Positions 16,558 through 25,940 of a stretch of DNA of 54,465 bases are shown here, piece after piece; the first letter of the stretch is position 1; every line of letters starts with the position of its first letter. A model generated the notes under the pieces. It was given only the letters and a program-made list of their open reading frames with translations. It searched no databases and had not been told where the DNA came from. Made by a program: the position numbers and the translations under genes. This DNA is from an uncultured Clostridia bacterium (GTDB taxonomy: Bacteria > Bacillota > Clostridia > Oscillospirales > Acutalibacteraceae), in NCBI GenBank assembly GCA_947628175.1, contig CANQZA010000007.1, positions 1 to 54,465 of the forward strand. Reading direction: 5' to 3'.

Positions 16558-19500
16558 CAAAAATATAAAAAAAGTGCTTGTGATCGGATCCGGACCTATT
16601 GTTATAGGGCAGGCAGCAGAATTTGACTATGCGGGAGCGCAGGCGTGCCGTGTCTTAAAAGACGAGGGCATCGAAGTTGTTCTTGTCAACTCGAACCCTG
16701 CAACGATTATGACAGACAAGGCGCTCGCGGATCACATATATCTTGAACCTCTTACCGAGGAAACACTCAAGAGAATCATTGAAAAAGAAAGACCTGATTC
16801 CATTCTCTGCGGTCTTGGAGGACAGACAGGCCTTACAATAGGTATGCAGCTTGCCAAAAACGGCTATCTGGATAAAATGGGCGTCAAGCTTCTCGGTACA
16901 GACGCACAGGCAATTGACAAGGCGGAGGACAGGCAGATGTTCCGCGACACAATGGTAAAAATCGGACAACCTGTTGTCCCGAGCGATATAGCTACAACTG
17001 TTGAACAAGCCGAAAAAATTGCCCGGCAGATAGGATATCCTGTTATCATCCGGCCTGCCTTTACTCTCGGCGGTGCAGGCGGCGGCGTTGCAAACAACGA
17101 GAAAGAACTGGAAATCATATCAAAAAACGGACTGATGCTCTCTCCCATTACCCAGATACTCGTTGAAAGGTATATTGCGGGTTGGAAAGAAATTGAATTC
17201 GAGGTTATGCGTGACAGTGTGGGAAATGTAATTGCCGTATGCTCAATGGAAAATTTTGATCCTGTAGGTATTCACACAGGAGACAGCATTGTTATCGCAC
17301 CCGCTGTCACGCTTTCGGACAAGGAATACCAGATGCTGCGCTCTGCATCCCTTGACATTATAACGGAGCTCGGTATAGAAGGCGGCTGCAACTGTCAGTT
17401 TGCACTTAATCCCGAGAGCTTTGAATATTCGGTTATTGAGGTAAATCCGAGAGTCTCCCGTTCATCGGCACTTGCCTCAAAAGCAACAGGTTATCCGATT
17501 GCAAAGGTAACTACAAAAATTGCGCTCGGATATACTCTGGATGAAATCAGAAATGATATCACGGGAAAAACCTGTGCCTGCTTTGAACCAACACTTGACT
17601 ATGTTGTTGTCAAGCTGCCCAAATGGCCGTTTGACAAATTTGTCAATGCCTCAAGAAAGCTCGGTACTCAGATGAAGGCTACGGGCGAGGTTATGAGCAT
17701 TGCACCCAATTTTGAAATGGCAATTATGAAAGCCGTCAGAGGCGCGGAGATAGGTCTTGACACCCTCAACAACAAAGCGCTTGACAGCCTTGACACTGTA
17801 AGCAAACTCCACGATCAGGATGATTTAAGACTTTTCAGTGTTTTCAAAGCGCTTAAAGAAGGAATCAGTATTGAAAAAATACACGAGATTACAAGGATTG
17901 ACGAGTGGTTTTTGAGTAAGCTCAAAAATCTTGCCGACTACGAAAAAGAAATCGACGCCGTTCCTCTTTCAAAGGAATTATATAAAAAGGGAAAAAGGCT
18001 TGGCTATACGGATAAGGCGCTTGAGAGAATCAGCAAAAATTCCTTGGCATATCACCGGGACTGCGTATACAAAATGGTTGATACCTGCGGCGCTGAATTT
18101 CAAGCTCAGACTCCTTATTTTTATTCAACCTATGATGAGCACTGCGAATCAAGGACATTAAAACAAAGCGGAAAAGAAAAAATCATTGTATTGGGCTCAG
18201 GGCCTATCAGAATAGGACAAGGCATTGAATTTGACTATTCATGCGTTCACTGCGTATGGACTCTCAAAAACCTCGGATATGAAGTTATACTGATTAACAA
18301 CAATCCCGAGACGGTATCTACAGACTTTGACACAGGTGACAGACTTTATTTTGAGCCGTTGACAGAAGAAGATGTCATGAACATCATCAAGGTAGAAAAT
18401 CCGATAGGCGTTGTTGTCGCATTCGGCGGTCAGACTGCAATCAAGCTGACAAAATTTCTTGATGACAACAACATAAACATTCTCGGCACAAGCGCTGAAT
18501 CCATTGATATCGCAGAGGATCGTGAAAGATTTGATGCTCTTCTTGAAAAATTTTCCATATACAGACCAAAGGGTGAAAGCGTTATGACGCTCGAAGGTGC
18601 CCTGCGTGCCGCAAAGCGTCTTGAATACCCGGTTCTTCTGAGGCCTTCCTATGTCATAGGCGGTCAGAATATGACTATCGCATATACTGACGACGATGTT
18701 GAGCAGTATATGGAAATCATTCTCTCGCAGGGAATTGAAAATCCCGTGCTCATTGATAAATATATGATGGGAACGGAGCTTGAGGTTGACTGTATTTCAG
18801 ACGGAAAAGAAGTTCTTATCCCGGGAATTATGGAACATATTGAGAGAGCCGGCGTTCATTCAGGTGATTCGATAGCAGTATATCCGCCGTACAATCTTAA
18901 TGATATGATGCTGGAGAAGGTATGCGACATTTCACAAAAACTTGCCCTATCACTAAAAACAAAGGGACTTGTAAACATTCAGTATCTTATCTATCAAAAT
19001 GAGCTATATGTTATTGAGGTTAATCCGAGAGCTTCAAGAACAATACCTTACATCAGCAAGGTTACCGGTGTTCCCATGGTTGAGCTTGCCTCAAAAATAA
19101 TGGTCGGATCCAGTCTCAGCGAACTCGGATACGGTACAGGGCTGTACCGCACGCCGCCTTATTATGCGGTAAAAGTGCCGGTATTCAGCTTTGAAAAACT
19201 CAACGATGTGAATTCAAAGCTCGGTCCTGAAATGAAATCAACCGGTGAGGTACTCGGTGTAGGCAAGAATCTGATTGAGGCGCTCTTCAAGGGGCTTGTT
19301 TCAGCCGGCTTCAAAACAGATTTTCATAAAAAGAACGACCACGGTGTGCTTATTACTGTCACCGAGCAGGACAGATTTGAAATCGTCGGCCTTGCCAAAA
19401 AGCTTGATGATCTCGGTGCAAGAATTTGGGCAACGCCCGAAACCGCAAAAGCCATAGAAAGTCTCGGTATTCAGGTCAATGTCGTCAATAAGCTGCGTGA

Positions 19501-20578
19501 GGATAATTCAATTATGGAATTGGTTGAATCAGGTCTGCTTGATTACATCGTCTATACAGGCAAGAGTGATAAAAAATCAATCACCGATTATATAAAACTG
19601 CATAACAGAGCAAATCAGCTCGGTATAGCAACTATAACATCACTTGATACGGCAAACGCCGTTGCGGACATCATAGCGTCACACTACAAACAGACCAACA
19701 CGGAGCTTGTTGACATAAACAATATGCGCAAAGAAAAAGGCATACTCAAATTCTCCAAAATGGAGGGCACGGGCGATGATTACATTTTCTTTGATAATCA
19801 ATGCGGCATCATCACCTGTCCTGAGAGCTTTTCAATTGAATTTTCGGACAGGCACCACGGCATTGGCGGAGACGGTATCGTATTGATTGAGAAAAGCGAA
19901 GTTGCCGACGCAAAAATGAGAATATTCAACATAGACGGCTCAGAGGGAAAAATGGCAGGAAATTCAATAAGGTGTCTTGGCAAATATCTTTATGATAATC
20001 AAATGGTTGACAGCACCGAAATAACCGTTGAAACGGCATCCGGAATCAGAGAACTTTCCCTGTTCACAAGAAACGCAAAGGTATCCTCGGCCGCTGTCAA
20101 TATGGGTAAAGCTCAGCTTGCACCCGACAAAATTCCCGTAAGCATAAATTCCGAAAAGGTAATGGATTATGATACCATTATCGGAGGAAAGCCTTACAGA
20201 ATAAATTGCTGTTCAATAGGTAATCCTCACTGCGTTGTGTTTGTTGATAATGTGGATAAAATTGACATATCAAAGATAGGTCCTCAGTTTGAAACAGCCG
20301 ACATTTTCCCTGAAAGAGTCAACACCGAATTTGTAAGGGTTGTTAACCCCACAACGCTTAAAATGAGAGTATGGGAGAGAGGAAACGGCGAAACACCCGC
20401 CTGCGGCACAGGTGCATGCGCTGCGGTTATATGTGCAGTTGAAAACGGCTATTGCAGTAAAGGTGAAAATATCACCGTAAAGCTGCGCGGCGGTGATCTC
20501 ATTGTAAAATATACCGATGAAAAGGTAATCCTTACAGGCGACTGCAACCTTATATATAAAGGTGAAATTGAATATTGA
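16547..20578 (+). CDS. carB-dapF: Fusion: carbamoyl-phosphate synthase large subunit (CarB) + diaminopimelate epimerase (DapF)
   Basis: One uninterrupted 1343-residue frame. Residues 1-about 1059 are a complete CarB: first half from VLVIGSGPIVIGQAAEFDY, second ATP-grasp half from about 545 (IIVLGSGPIRIGQGIEFDY), and an MGS-like regulatory domain at about 930-1050. Without a stop it continues after INNMRKEKG into DapF (about 1066-1343): KMEGTGDDYIFFD, DRHHGIGGDGIVL, GNPHCVVFVDN, ERGNGETPACGTGAC. The second catalytic Cys (Cys1286) is present, but the first (CGNG motif) is Ala1137 in MAGNSIRC. The internal ATG at 19724 has no spaced ribosome site, favouring a true fusion. The start at 16547 has GGGAGG 8 bases upstream. 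It links arginine/pyrimidine supply to lysine/peptidoglycan synthesis; epimerase activity is uncertain. Confidence 0.9.
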   Translation: MPLNKNIKKVLVIGSGPIVIGQAAEFDYAGAQACRVLKDEGIEVVLVNSNPATIMTDKALADHIYLEPLTEETLKRIIEKERPDSILCGLGGQTGLTIGMQLAKNGYLDKMGVKLLGTDAQAIDKAEDRQMFRDTMVKIGQPVVPSDIATTVEQAEKIARQIGYPVIIRPAFTLGGAGGGVANNEKELEIISKNGLMLSPITQILVERYIAGWKEIEFEVMRDSVGNVIAVCSMENFDPVGIHTGDSIVIAPAVTLSDKEYQMLRSASLDIITELGIEGGCNCQFALNPESFEYSVIEVNPRVSRSSALASKATGYPIAKVTTKIALGYTLDEIRNDITGKTCACFEPTLDYVVVKLPKWPFDKFVNASRKLGTQMKATGEVMSIAPNFEMAIMKAVRGAEIGLDTLNNKALDSLDTVSKLHDQDDLRLFSVFKALKEGISIEKIHEITRIDEWFLSKLKNLADYEKEIDAVPLSKELYKKGKRLGYTDKALERISKNSLAYHRDCVYKMVDTCGAEFQAQTPYFYSTYDEHCESRTLKQSGKEKIIVLGSGPIRIGQGIEFDYSCVHCVWTLKNLGYEVILINNNPETVSTDFDTGDRLYFEPLTEEDVMNIIKVENPIGVVVAFGGQTAIKLTKFLDDNNINILGTSAESIDIAEDRERFDALLEKFSIYRPKGESVMTLEGALRAAKRLEYPVLLRPSYVIGGQNMTIAYTDDDVEQYMEIILSQGIENPVLIDKYMMGTELEVDCISDGKEVLIPGIMEHIERAGVHSGDSIAVYPPYNLNDMMLEKVCDISQKLALSLKTKGLVNIQYLIYQNELYVIEVNPRASRTIPYISKVTGVPMVELASKIMVGSSLSELGYGTGLYRTPPYYAVKVPVFSFEKLNDVNSKLGPEMKSTGEVLGVGKNLIEALFKGLVSAGFKTDFHKKNDHGVLITVTEQDRFEIVGLAKKLDDLGARIWATPETAKAIESLGIQVNVVNKLREDNSIMELVESGLLDYIVYTGKSDKKSITDYIKLHNRANQLGIATITSLDTANAVADIIASHYKQTNTELVDINNMRKEKGILKFSKMEGTGDDYIFFDNQCGIITCPESFSIEFSDRHHGIGGDGIVLIEKSEVADAKMRIFNIDGSEGKMAGNSIRCLGKYLYDNQMVDSTEITVETASGIRELSLFTRNAKVSSAAVNMGKAQLAPDKIPVSINSEKVMDYDTIIGGKPYRINCCSIGNPHCVVFVDNVDKIDISKIGPQFETADIFPERVNTEFVRVVNPTTLKMRVWERGNGETPACGTGACAAVICAVENGYCSKGENITVKLRGGDLIVKYTDEKVILTGDCNLIYKGEIEY

Positions 20579-20584
20579 TGCATA

Positions 20585-20617
20585 AAAAGATGAGAAGATT
20601 TTATCCTCTCATCTTTT
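20585..20617 (+). terminator. Terminator of arg-car operon
   Basis: An 11-bp stem (AAAAGATGAGA at 20585-20595 with TCTCATCTTTT at 20607-20617) begins six bases after the carB-dapF stop. Confidence 0.75.
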
Positions 20618-20630
20618 ATCAACAAAGCAA

Positions 20631-20659
20631 AATGCAGGAGAACCTTTGTCTCCTGCATT
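20631..20659 (-). terminator. Terminator for the converging reverse-strand operon
   Basis: An 11-bp perfect stem (AATGCAGGAGA, 20631-20641, with 20649-20659) and 7-base loop lie 11 bases beyond the stop of the reverse-strand membrane protein gene; on that strand it runs into TTGCTTTGTT. Confidence 0.6.
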
Positions 20660-20670
20660 TATTTGATATT

Positions 20671-21063
20671 CTATTTGAATATAAGCTTTATCGGATTTTT
20701 TTTGTTATACTTTTCAATCTCTTCAAGAAGCTGTTTTAATTCATCGCTGTTGAGCGGCTCATGTTCTGCGGGATAATCCCAGCATTTAAAGGGATCCTGC
20801 CTTGTGACAAGCATATTTCCTTGTGAAAGAACCCATGGAAACACAAGAATCTTACGCTTGTTTTTGACATAGTACAAGTTTCCGCTTGTGCCGTTTGAGA
20901 CATTTTTGAAATAGATCAGTCCTTTTGCCTCTTTCATAATAATTCTAATCTGCAGGTTAGGATCAAGCCTCCTGAACTGCCGGCGGTTGAACAGCGGAAG
21001 AACGATTATTCCTAAAACAAGTACCGCAACAGCGGTAATCAAGACTATCTGAGTTGTACTCAT
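20671..21063 (-). CDS. Hypothetical membrane-anchored protein
   Basis: A 130-residue protein with one N-terminal transmembrane helix (IVLITAVAVLVLGIIVLPLF) and a soluble basic region (NRRQFRRL) followed by about 100 residues of unassigned fold (KGLIYFKNVSNGTSGNLYYVKN, a C-terminal helix LKQLLEEIEKYNKKNP). The helix probably orients the C-terminus to the cytoplasm because of the adjacent arginines. ATG 21063 overlaps the GH38 stop in a TGATG arrangement, with GGAG 7 bases before, so it is translationally coupled to the mannosidase. No family recognised. Confidence 0.7.
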   Translation of the reverse strand: MSTTQIVLITAVAVLVLGIIVLPLFNRRQFRRLDPNLQIRIIMKEAKGLIYFKNVSNGTSGNLYYVKNKRKILVFPWVLSQGNMLVTRQDPFKCWDYPAEHEPLNSDELKQLLEEIEKYNKKNPIKLIFK

Positions 21064-23987
21064 CACTCTACTCCTATAGTTATGATTTCAAAAGGCTTAT
21101 ACGCAATAACATCCGTCTGACCTATTACTTCTTCAAGCATATTAAGAATTTTAACCTTTTTATCCAGCTTAATTCGACCGCGTCTGCCATCCTGTTCGGA
21201 AAGGCGTATGACGGTCATATCAGACTGTTCCGCCTTTTTCATAGCCTGCATATAAAGCGGAGCAAAACTGCTGCCTGTATACTCCACATCAGCTTTGATC
21301 AGAGGAATATTATATTGAAATGCAATCTTATTGATATGTGCATCAACGGCGTTTTTACCATGCGGCATAATCATATAGCAGAAATTATGCCTGCCTGTAT
21401 CACTTATAACATCGGGTCTGACTGTGGCGCGCAGCAATGAAAGTGACATCCTGTTTTTATCAAAGCCTATGCCGTATTTGCCGTTATTTATAATTGCGAT
21501 ACCACCATCTGTTTCAGACAAATCCGCCCATTTATGATGACATGTTTCAAACCTTGCCTGCTGCCATGATGTGTTTTTGTGCGTATCTCGTTCTATAAAA
21601 CCGGCGGATAGATCACACAGCGCCTTGCGGCTGAGAACATTACAGGAAAATTCTGCTTTTGCAAGCTTATGTTTTTCGTTCCAGTCCACTATATTTTCAA
21701 CCTCTATACCTCTGCTGCGCCTGAATACTCTGATAATTCTTATCCATTCGGATTTATCGGTTGATAAAATTGTTTTAAAAGAAGCGCACTCGCCGTCTGC
21801 CTCACATAATGAAAGCGGTTCTTGAACAGAAATATCAATCTGTTTATCTCTGTAATTGGGAAGAATATCCCATGCATCATAATTTCCCGGGCAATCGGTA
21901 TAAATTTTAAGCTTATTAAAATCACCGTCCGCCCATTCGCGCTCATATTCCTTATCATAAAGCGATGAAATTGAACCGTCGTCGTTGAATTTTATGGAGT
22001 AGTAGGGCGTTTCAACTCTGTCCTCCACAGTTATCCAATCGCCTTTAAATCCTGACGCTCTTATGCTGCCGGATGAAAGCGCATGAATGTTTGGTATCAC
22101 CCAATTGCCCTTGACTCCACAGCGTGTTGATGTACCCCTTTTATTGGGAACAAATGTGAGCGCATCCCTTTTAAAATTAAGCGTATTAAAATACTTTGAG
22201 CCCGTGCCTATTATGGCATCCACTTTCTTTTCAATATCGGCATAATCTGCCATTGCATCTTTATAAACAGGATTGATATGAGAGCCGGGCAGAATGTCGT
22301 GAAACTGATTAATAAGAAGCTTTTTGTAAATATCCGTAAGTTCCTTTGAACGATCCTCTCCCCTTAAGACAGAGAGCATCTCCGCATCTCTGAGTTTAAA
22401 CTCAAGACGGCGGTTCGCACTTTTCATATCTGATTTTGTGGTAAATGTACCGCGGTGCATTTCAAGGTACAGCTCCGAGTCCCATATTTCAAGGTTATCA
22501 TTGTCCGCGAGATTCTTTTCAAGAAACTCGGCACCGCCCATATGCTCGCATTTGGGCATAACGGACAATTTATCAAAGCGGTGCATAAGCTCAATCATTT
22601 CCTCTGTACAGCCTGATCCGCCGTCGCCGTAACCAAACATATTCATTGTCTGTCCGCCGCTGTCCTTATCAATATACGCCTCCCAGTTTTCCTGTATCTG
22701 TGAAGGCATATTCCATGTTATAAAATGAGTGGGCGGAACACAGGCAAGCACCTGAGAGCCGTCTATTCCCCTCCATATAAAATTATTGTGGGGGAAGCGG
22801 TTTGTATCATTCCATGTGGACATCTTGTTTGACACAAAATAATCCACGCCGCATTTTTTTAGAATCTGCGGCAAAATCCAACTGTTGCCGAAAACATCGG
22901 GTAGCCATGCGTTGTTGACCGTTTTACCAAACATTCTTTTATATACGAGCTGCCCGTAAAGACACTGCCTGATAAGAGACTCGGCAGACGGAACATTACA
23001 GTCGGGTTCAACATACATTGCCCCTACAGGCTCAAACTGACCTGCGGCAACCTTCTCTTTAAGTTCTTCAAACACCTCAGGATAATATTTTTCAAGTGTT
23101 TCATAGACATACGGCTGAGTATGCGTATATTTAAAATCAGGGTATCTGTCCATCAGACGAAGCTGAATTAAAACAGTACGCAGATTTTTCTGTACCGCGT
23201 GAATTCTGCGCCAATAATAGGCAATATCAAGGTGTGAATGCGCAATCAGCGCCACATCACCACTGCCTTTGTAAGTATCATTGGCAAAGACAACCTCTTC
23301 CAGATATTTGCGGCATTCGTCAACTCCCGAAAGGCAGTCACTTTCAAAATCAATCAGATTCATTGCATGATTAAGCTCTTTGTTGAGAAAATTCCTGTAG
23401 TCCTCATTAAAGAGCTCACTTTTTGCAATATCCAAAAGCACCTCAAAATCCCAAACAAGATCCTGCACCGCATGGTTTACCGTACATATATAAGCACCCT
23501 CAAAAATCTGGCGACAGCCGCGCACGGAGAGAGACTCGGGATTCCTTTCATCATCCGGCTTTGAACGGTTGTATCCCATCATATCAAAATGAAGTGTTTT
23601 TGTATCATCAATATAAGGTGAAAGCAGCATTCTCTCCCTGTTCGGATCAATGCCACCTATATATTTACCGTTAACCTTGACACAGATTTCAGCAGCCGTT
23701 TTGAGAGAAAACCAGAGTTCCTTTCCCTGAAGCTCGTCGGGAATATCAACATCTGCCTTTATAAACGCAGTGCCGTCCGGCGTAAAATACATATCACCCT
23801 TATTAAGCGGTCTGTATTCATCCGAATAATATTCAAACTCCATTTCGGAAATCTGGCGCGCATCACGAATCTGAAGATTTTTGATTTCCCATTTATTATC
23901 ATAAATATGTCTTTTAAGCCAGCCAAAGCGCAGATCTGTCCATTCCTCAGGACGCATTGAGCGTCTGACAACTTTGATATGTGCCAT
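21063..23987 (-). CDS. GH38 alpha-mannosidase
   Basis: A 974-residue family GH38 retaining alpha-mannosidase (cytosolic MAN2C1/Ams1-like layout, no signal peptide). An N-terminal beta-rich region (about 1-245) precedes the catalytic domain with the zinc site in ALIAHSHLDIAYYW (Asp254), nucleophile Asp364 in AWLPDVFGNSW, and FHDILPGSHI. A long C-terminal beta-sandwich half begins with NTLNFKRDALTFVPN. AGGAGG lies before ATG 23987; longer in-frame starts would overlap the NifU-like gene. It likely removes mannose from imported oligosaccharides. Grouping with the phosphohexomutase supports mannose use, as inference. Confidence 0.93.
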   Translation of the reverse strand: MAHIKVVRRSMRPEEWTDLRFGWLKRHIYDNKWEIKNLQIRDARQISEMEFEYYSDEYRPLNKGDMYFTPDGTAFIKADVDIPDELQGKELWFSLKTAAEICVKVNGKYIGGIDPNRERMLLSPYIDDTKTLHFDMMGYNRSKPDDERNPESLSVRGCRQIFEGAYICTVNHAVQDLVWDFEVLLDIAKSELFNEDYRNFLNKELNHAMNLIDFESDCLSGVDECRKYLEEVVFANDTYKGSGDVALIAHSHLDIAYYWRRIHAVQKNLRTVLIQLRLMDRYPDFKYTHTQPYVYETLEKYYPEVFEELKEKVAAGQFEPVGAMYVEPDCNVPSAESLIRQCLYGQLVYKRMFGKTVNNAWLPDVFGNSWILPQILKKCGVDYFVSNKMSTWNDTNRFPHNNFIWRGIDGSQVLACVPPTHFITWNMPSQIQENWEAYIDKDSGGQTMNMFGYGDGGSGCTEEMIELMHRFDKLSVMPKCEHMGGAEFLEKNLADNDNLEIWDSELYLEMHRGTFTTKSDMKSANRRLEFKLRDAEMLSVLRGEDRSKELTDIYKKLLINQFHDILPGSHINPVYKDAMADYADIEKKVDAIIGTGSKYFNTLNFKRDALTFVPNKRGTSTRCGVKGNWVIPNIHALSSGSIRASGFKGDWITVEDRVETPYYSIKFNDDGSISSLYDKEYEREWADGDFNKLKIYTDCPGNYDAWDILPNYRDKQIDISVQEPLSLCEADGECASFKTILSTDKSEWIRIIRVFRRSRGIEVENIVDWNEKHKLAKAEFSCNVLSRKALCDLSAGFIERDTHKNTSWQQARFETCHHKWADLSETDGGIAIINNGKYGIGFDKNRMSLSLLRATVRPDVISDTGRHNFCYMIMPHGKNAVDAHINKIAFQYNIPLIKADVEYTGSSFAPLYMQAMKKAEQSDMTVIRLSEQDGRRGRIKLDKKVKILNMLEEVIGQTDVIAYKPFEIITIGVE

Positions 23988-24001
23988 AATACCGAATCCT
24001 C

Positions 24002-24244
24002 CTATACATCCTGAAAATAGGGCTTTTTGCGAACTGCCGTCACAATAACCGTTTTGTTTAAATCGGATTTTATCTGTTGCTCTATCCAATCAACACATCT
24101 GTCTAAAATGAGACATTTTGAACATTCTCCGCGAAAAACCAAAGTAAGATTATCCCCGTCAAGCGATACAAATTCAACCCATCCGCCGTCTCCCTGAATC
24201 TTGGGCTGCAAAACATTTTCAACATAACTTTGTACTCTGTTCAT
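24002..24244 (-). CDS. NifU-like (C-terminal domain) small protein
   Basis: An 80-residue protein made only of the NifU C-terminal/NfuA-type domain. It has VLQPKIQGDGGWVEFVSL, the beta strand LTLVFRGE and a cysteine motif CSKCLILDRC (canonical CxxC, with a third Cys), followed by helix VDWIEQQI. Family members carry a 4Fe-4S cluster at the dimer interface for delivery to apoproteins. AGGGAG precedes ATG 24244. It lies 9 bases after the phosphohexomutase stop and 14 bases before the mannosidase, an unusual place for an Fe-S carrier. Confidence 0.78.
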   Translation of the reverse strand: MNRVQSYVENVLQPKIQGDGGWVEFVSLDGDNLTLVFRGECSKCLILDRCVDWIEQQIKSDLNKTVIVTAVRKKPYFQDV

Positions 24245-24253
24245 CTTTTCTCC

Positions 24254-25882
24254 CTAATTTTCAACAATGTTCCTTATAAGCATTCTGAGTTTCTCCAGTC
24301 TGTCTGAGGCGTGCTCTCTGCTTGAATCTACAATAGAATAATAAATTTTAATTTTAGGCTCGGTGCCTGACGGACGAACTGCCATCCATGAGCCGTCATG
24401 AAAAATGTATTTAAGCACATTTTCCTTGGGAAGGTCACGAATTCCCATACTGAAATCAACAATTTCTTTTACTCCGTCAAAAAGAGCCGTACCCTTTTCT
24501 CTGAAATATGACATAAGACTTTGTATCTTTTCTGCACCGTCTTTTCCTTTTAAAACAAAGGAATCGAGATAATCAAGATAATACCCGTATTCCTCGTATA
24601 TCTCATCAAGGGCATCAACAAGCGTTTTGCCCTGATTTTTATACCATGCCGCCATTTGGCAGATAAGCATGGAGGATACAACGGCATCCTTGTCTCTTGC
24701 ATGCGTTCCCACAAGATAACCGTATGACTCCTCATAACCGATGACAAATTCCTGCTCCCCGCTTGTCTCATACTTATTAATTTTATCGCCTATATATTTA
24801 AAGCCTGTCAGAGTTTCTTCGATTATAAGACCGAACTTTCTTCCTATCTGAGCGCCAAGCTCGGATGTAACAATGGTTTTAACAAGTGTTGATTTATCAT
24901 TGAGCTGCGCTTTTTTCATTGCAAGAACGAAATGGACAAGCAGCGCTCCTGTCTGATTTCCCGTAAAGAGCCTGTACTCATCTGCATTTTTTACCGCAAT
25001 ACCGACACGGTCGCAGTCAGGATCTGTTCCAAGAACAAGGTCTGCGCCGATTTCCTTTGCCTTTTCTATTGCAATTGTAAGCGCGTCCTTTTCCTCCGGA
25101 TTAGGTGAACGAACTGTAGAAAAGTTACCGTCAGGAAGCTCCTGTTCTTTTACAACAGTAACATCCATTCCCTCAAGCATTCTTCTTACAGGAATGTTAC
25201 CTGTACCATGCAGAGGTGTATAAACGATTTTAAGATCACTTTTTTCCTCATAGAGAGACTGTTTTTTAACCTCACGAAGAAAAGCGTCAAGCTCCTTATC
25301 GCCGATATAATGAATCAGTTGGGACTCCTCAAGAAATGGTATTGACGAATAATCCTCAACCGCGTTTATATATTTAATAGCGTTTTTGGCATCCTCCGTA
25401 CAGAACTGGCATCCCTTGCTGTCATACACCTTGTAGCCGTTATATTCCTTGGGGTTATGCGATGCTGTTATCATGACACCGGCAGTACAGCCGAGATAAT
25501 GCGTTGTAAAGGATAAAACAGGAACAGGGACAAGACGGTCATAGATATACACCTTAATATTTTGTGAGGCAAAAATGCCGGCTGCCGTTTTGGCAAAATA
25601 CTGTGAATTGTTTCTTGAATCGTAAGCGATTGCTACAGAAATTTCGCCATCATGTTTGCTTTTAAGATAATCAGCAAGGCCTAATGTCGCTTTGCCGACT
25701 GTATATCTGTTCATTCTGTTTGAACCCGCACCCATAATGCCGCGCAGACCGCCCGTACCGAAAGCGAGATCTTTATAAAATCGGTCCTCTATTTCTTTCT
25801 CATCTGTCAGGGCTGTAAGCTCATTTACAGTATCCTCATCCGCAAATGAAAGCCACTGATTATATTTATCTTTATAATTCAT
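24254..25882 (-). CDS. Phosphoglucomutase/phosphomannomutase
   Basis: A 542-residue alpha-D-phosphohexomutase interconverting hexose 1- and 6-phosphates. The phosphoserine is Ser141 in TASHNPKEYNGYK, the metal loop is GTDPDCDRVGI, the sugar-binding loop is GYEESYGYLVG, and the phosphate-binding loop is RPSGTEPKIKIYY. Length and N-terminus (LAFGTGGLRGIMGAG) match the PgcA/Pgm2-like group of Firmicutes, which mainly act on glucose phosphates but can take mannose phosphates. GGAGGGTG precedes ATG 25882. It is probably the first gene of the group with the NifU-like protein, mannosidase and membrane protein. Confidence 0.92.
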   Translation of the reverse strand: MNYKDKYNQWLSFADEDTVNELTALTDEKEIEDRFYKDLAFGTGGLRGIMGAGSNRMNRYTVGKATLGLADYLKSKHDGEISVAIAYDSRNNSQYFAKTAAGIFASQNIKVYIYDRLVPVPVLSFTTHYLGCTAGVMITASHNPKEYNGYKVYDSKGCQFCTEDAKNAIKYINAVEDYSSIPFLEESQLIHYIGDKELDAFLREVKKQSLYEEKSDLKIVYTPLHGTGNIPVRRMLEGMDVTVVKEQELPDGNFSTVRSPNPEEKDALTIAIEKAKEIGADLVLGTDPDCDRVGIAVKNADEYRLFTGNQTGALLVHFVLAMKKAQLNDKSTLVKTIVTSELGAQIGRKFGLIIEETLTGFKYIGDKINKYETSGEQEFVIGYEESYGYLVGTHARDKDAVVSSMLICQMAAWYKNQGKTLVDALDEIYEEYGYYLDYLDSFVLKGKDGAEKIQSLMSYFREKGTALFDGVKEIVDFSMGIRDLPKENVLKYIFHDGSWMAVRPSGTEPKIKIYYSIVDSSREHASDRLEKLRMLIRNIVEN

Positions 25883-25940
25883 AACTGCACCCTCCGAATT
25901 TTTATAGAATTATATCACCGATTCCATACAATATCAATGA

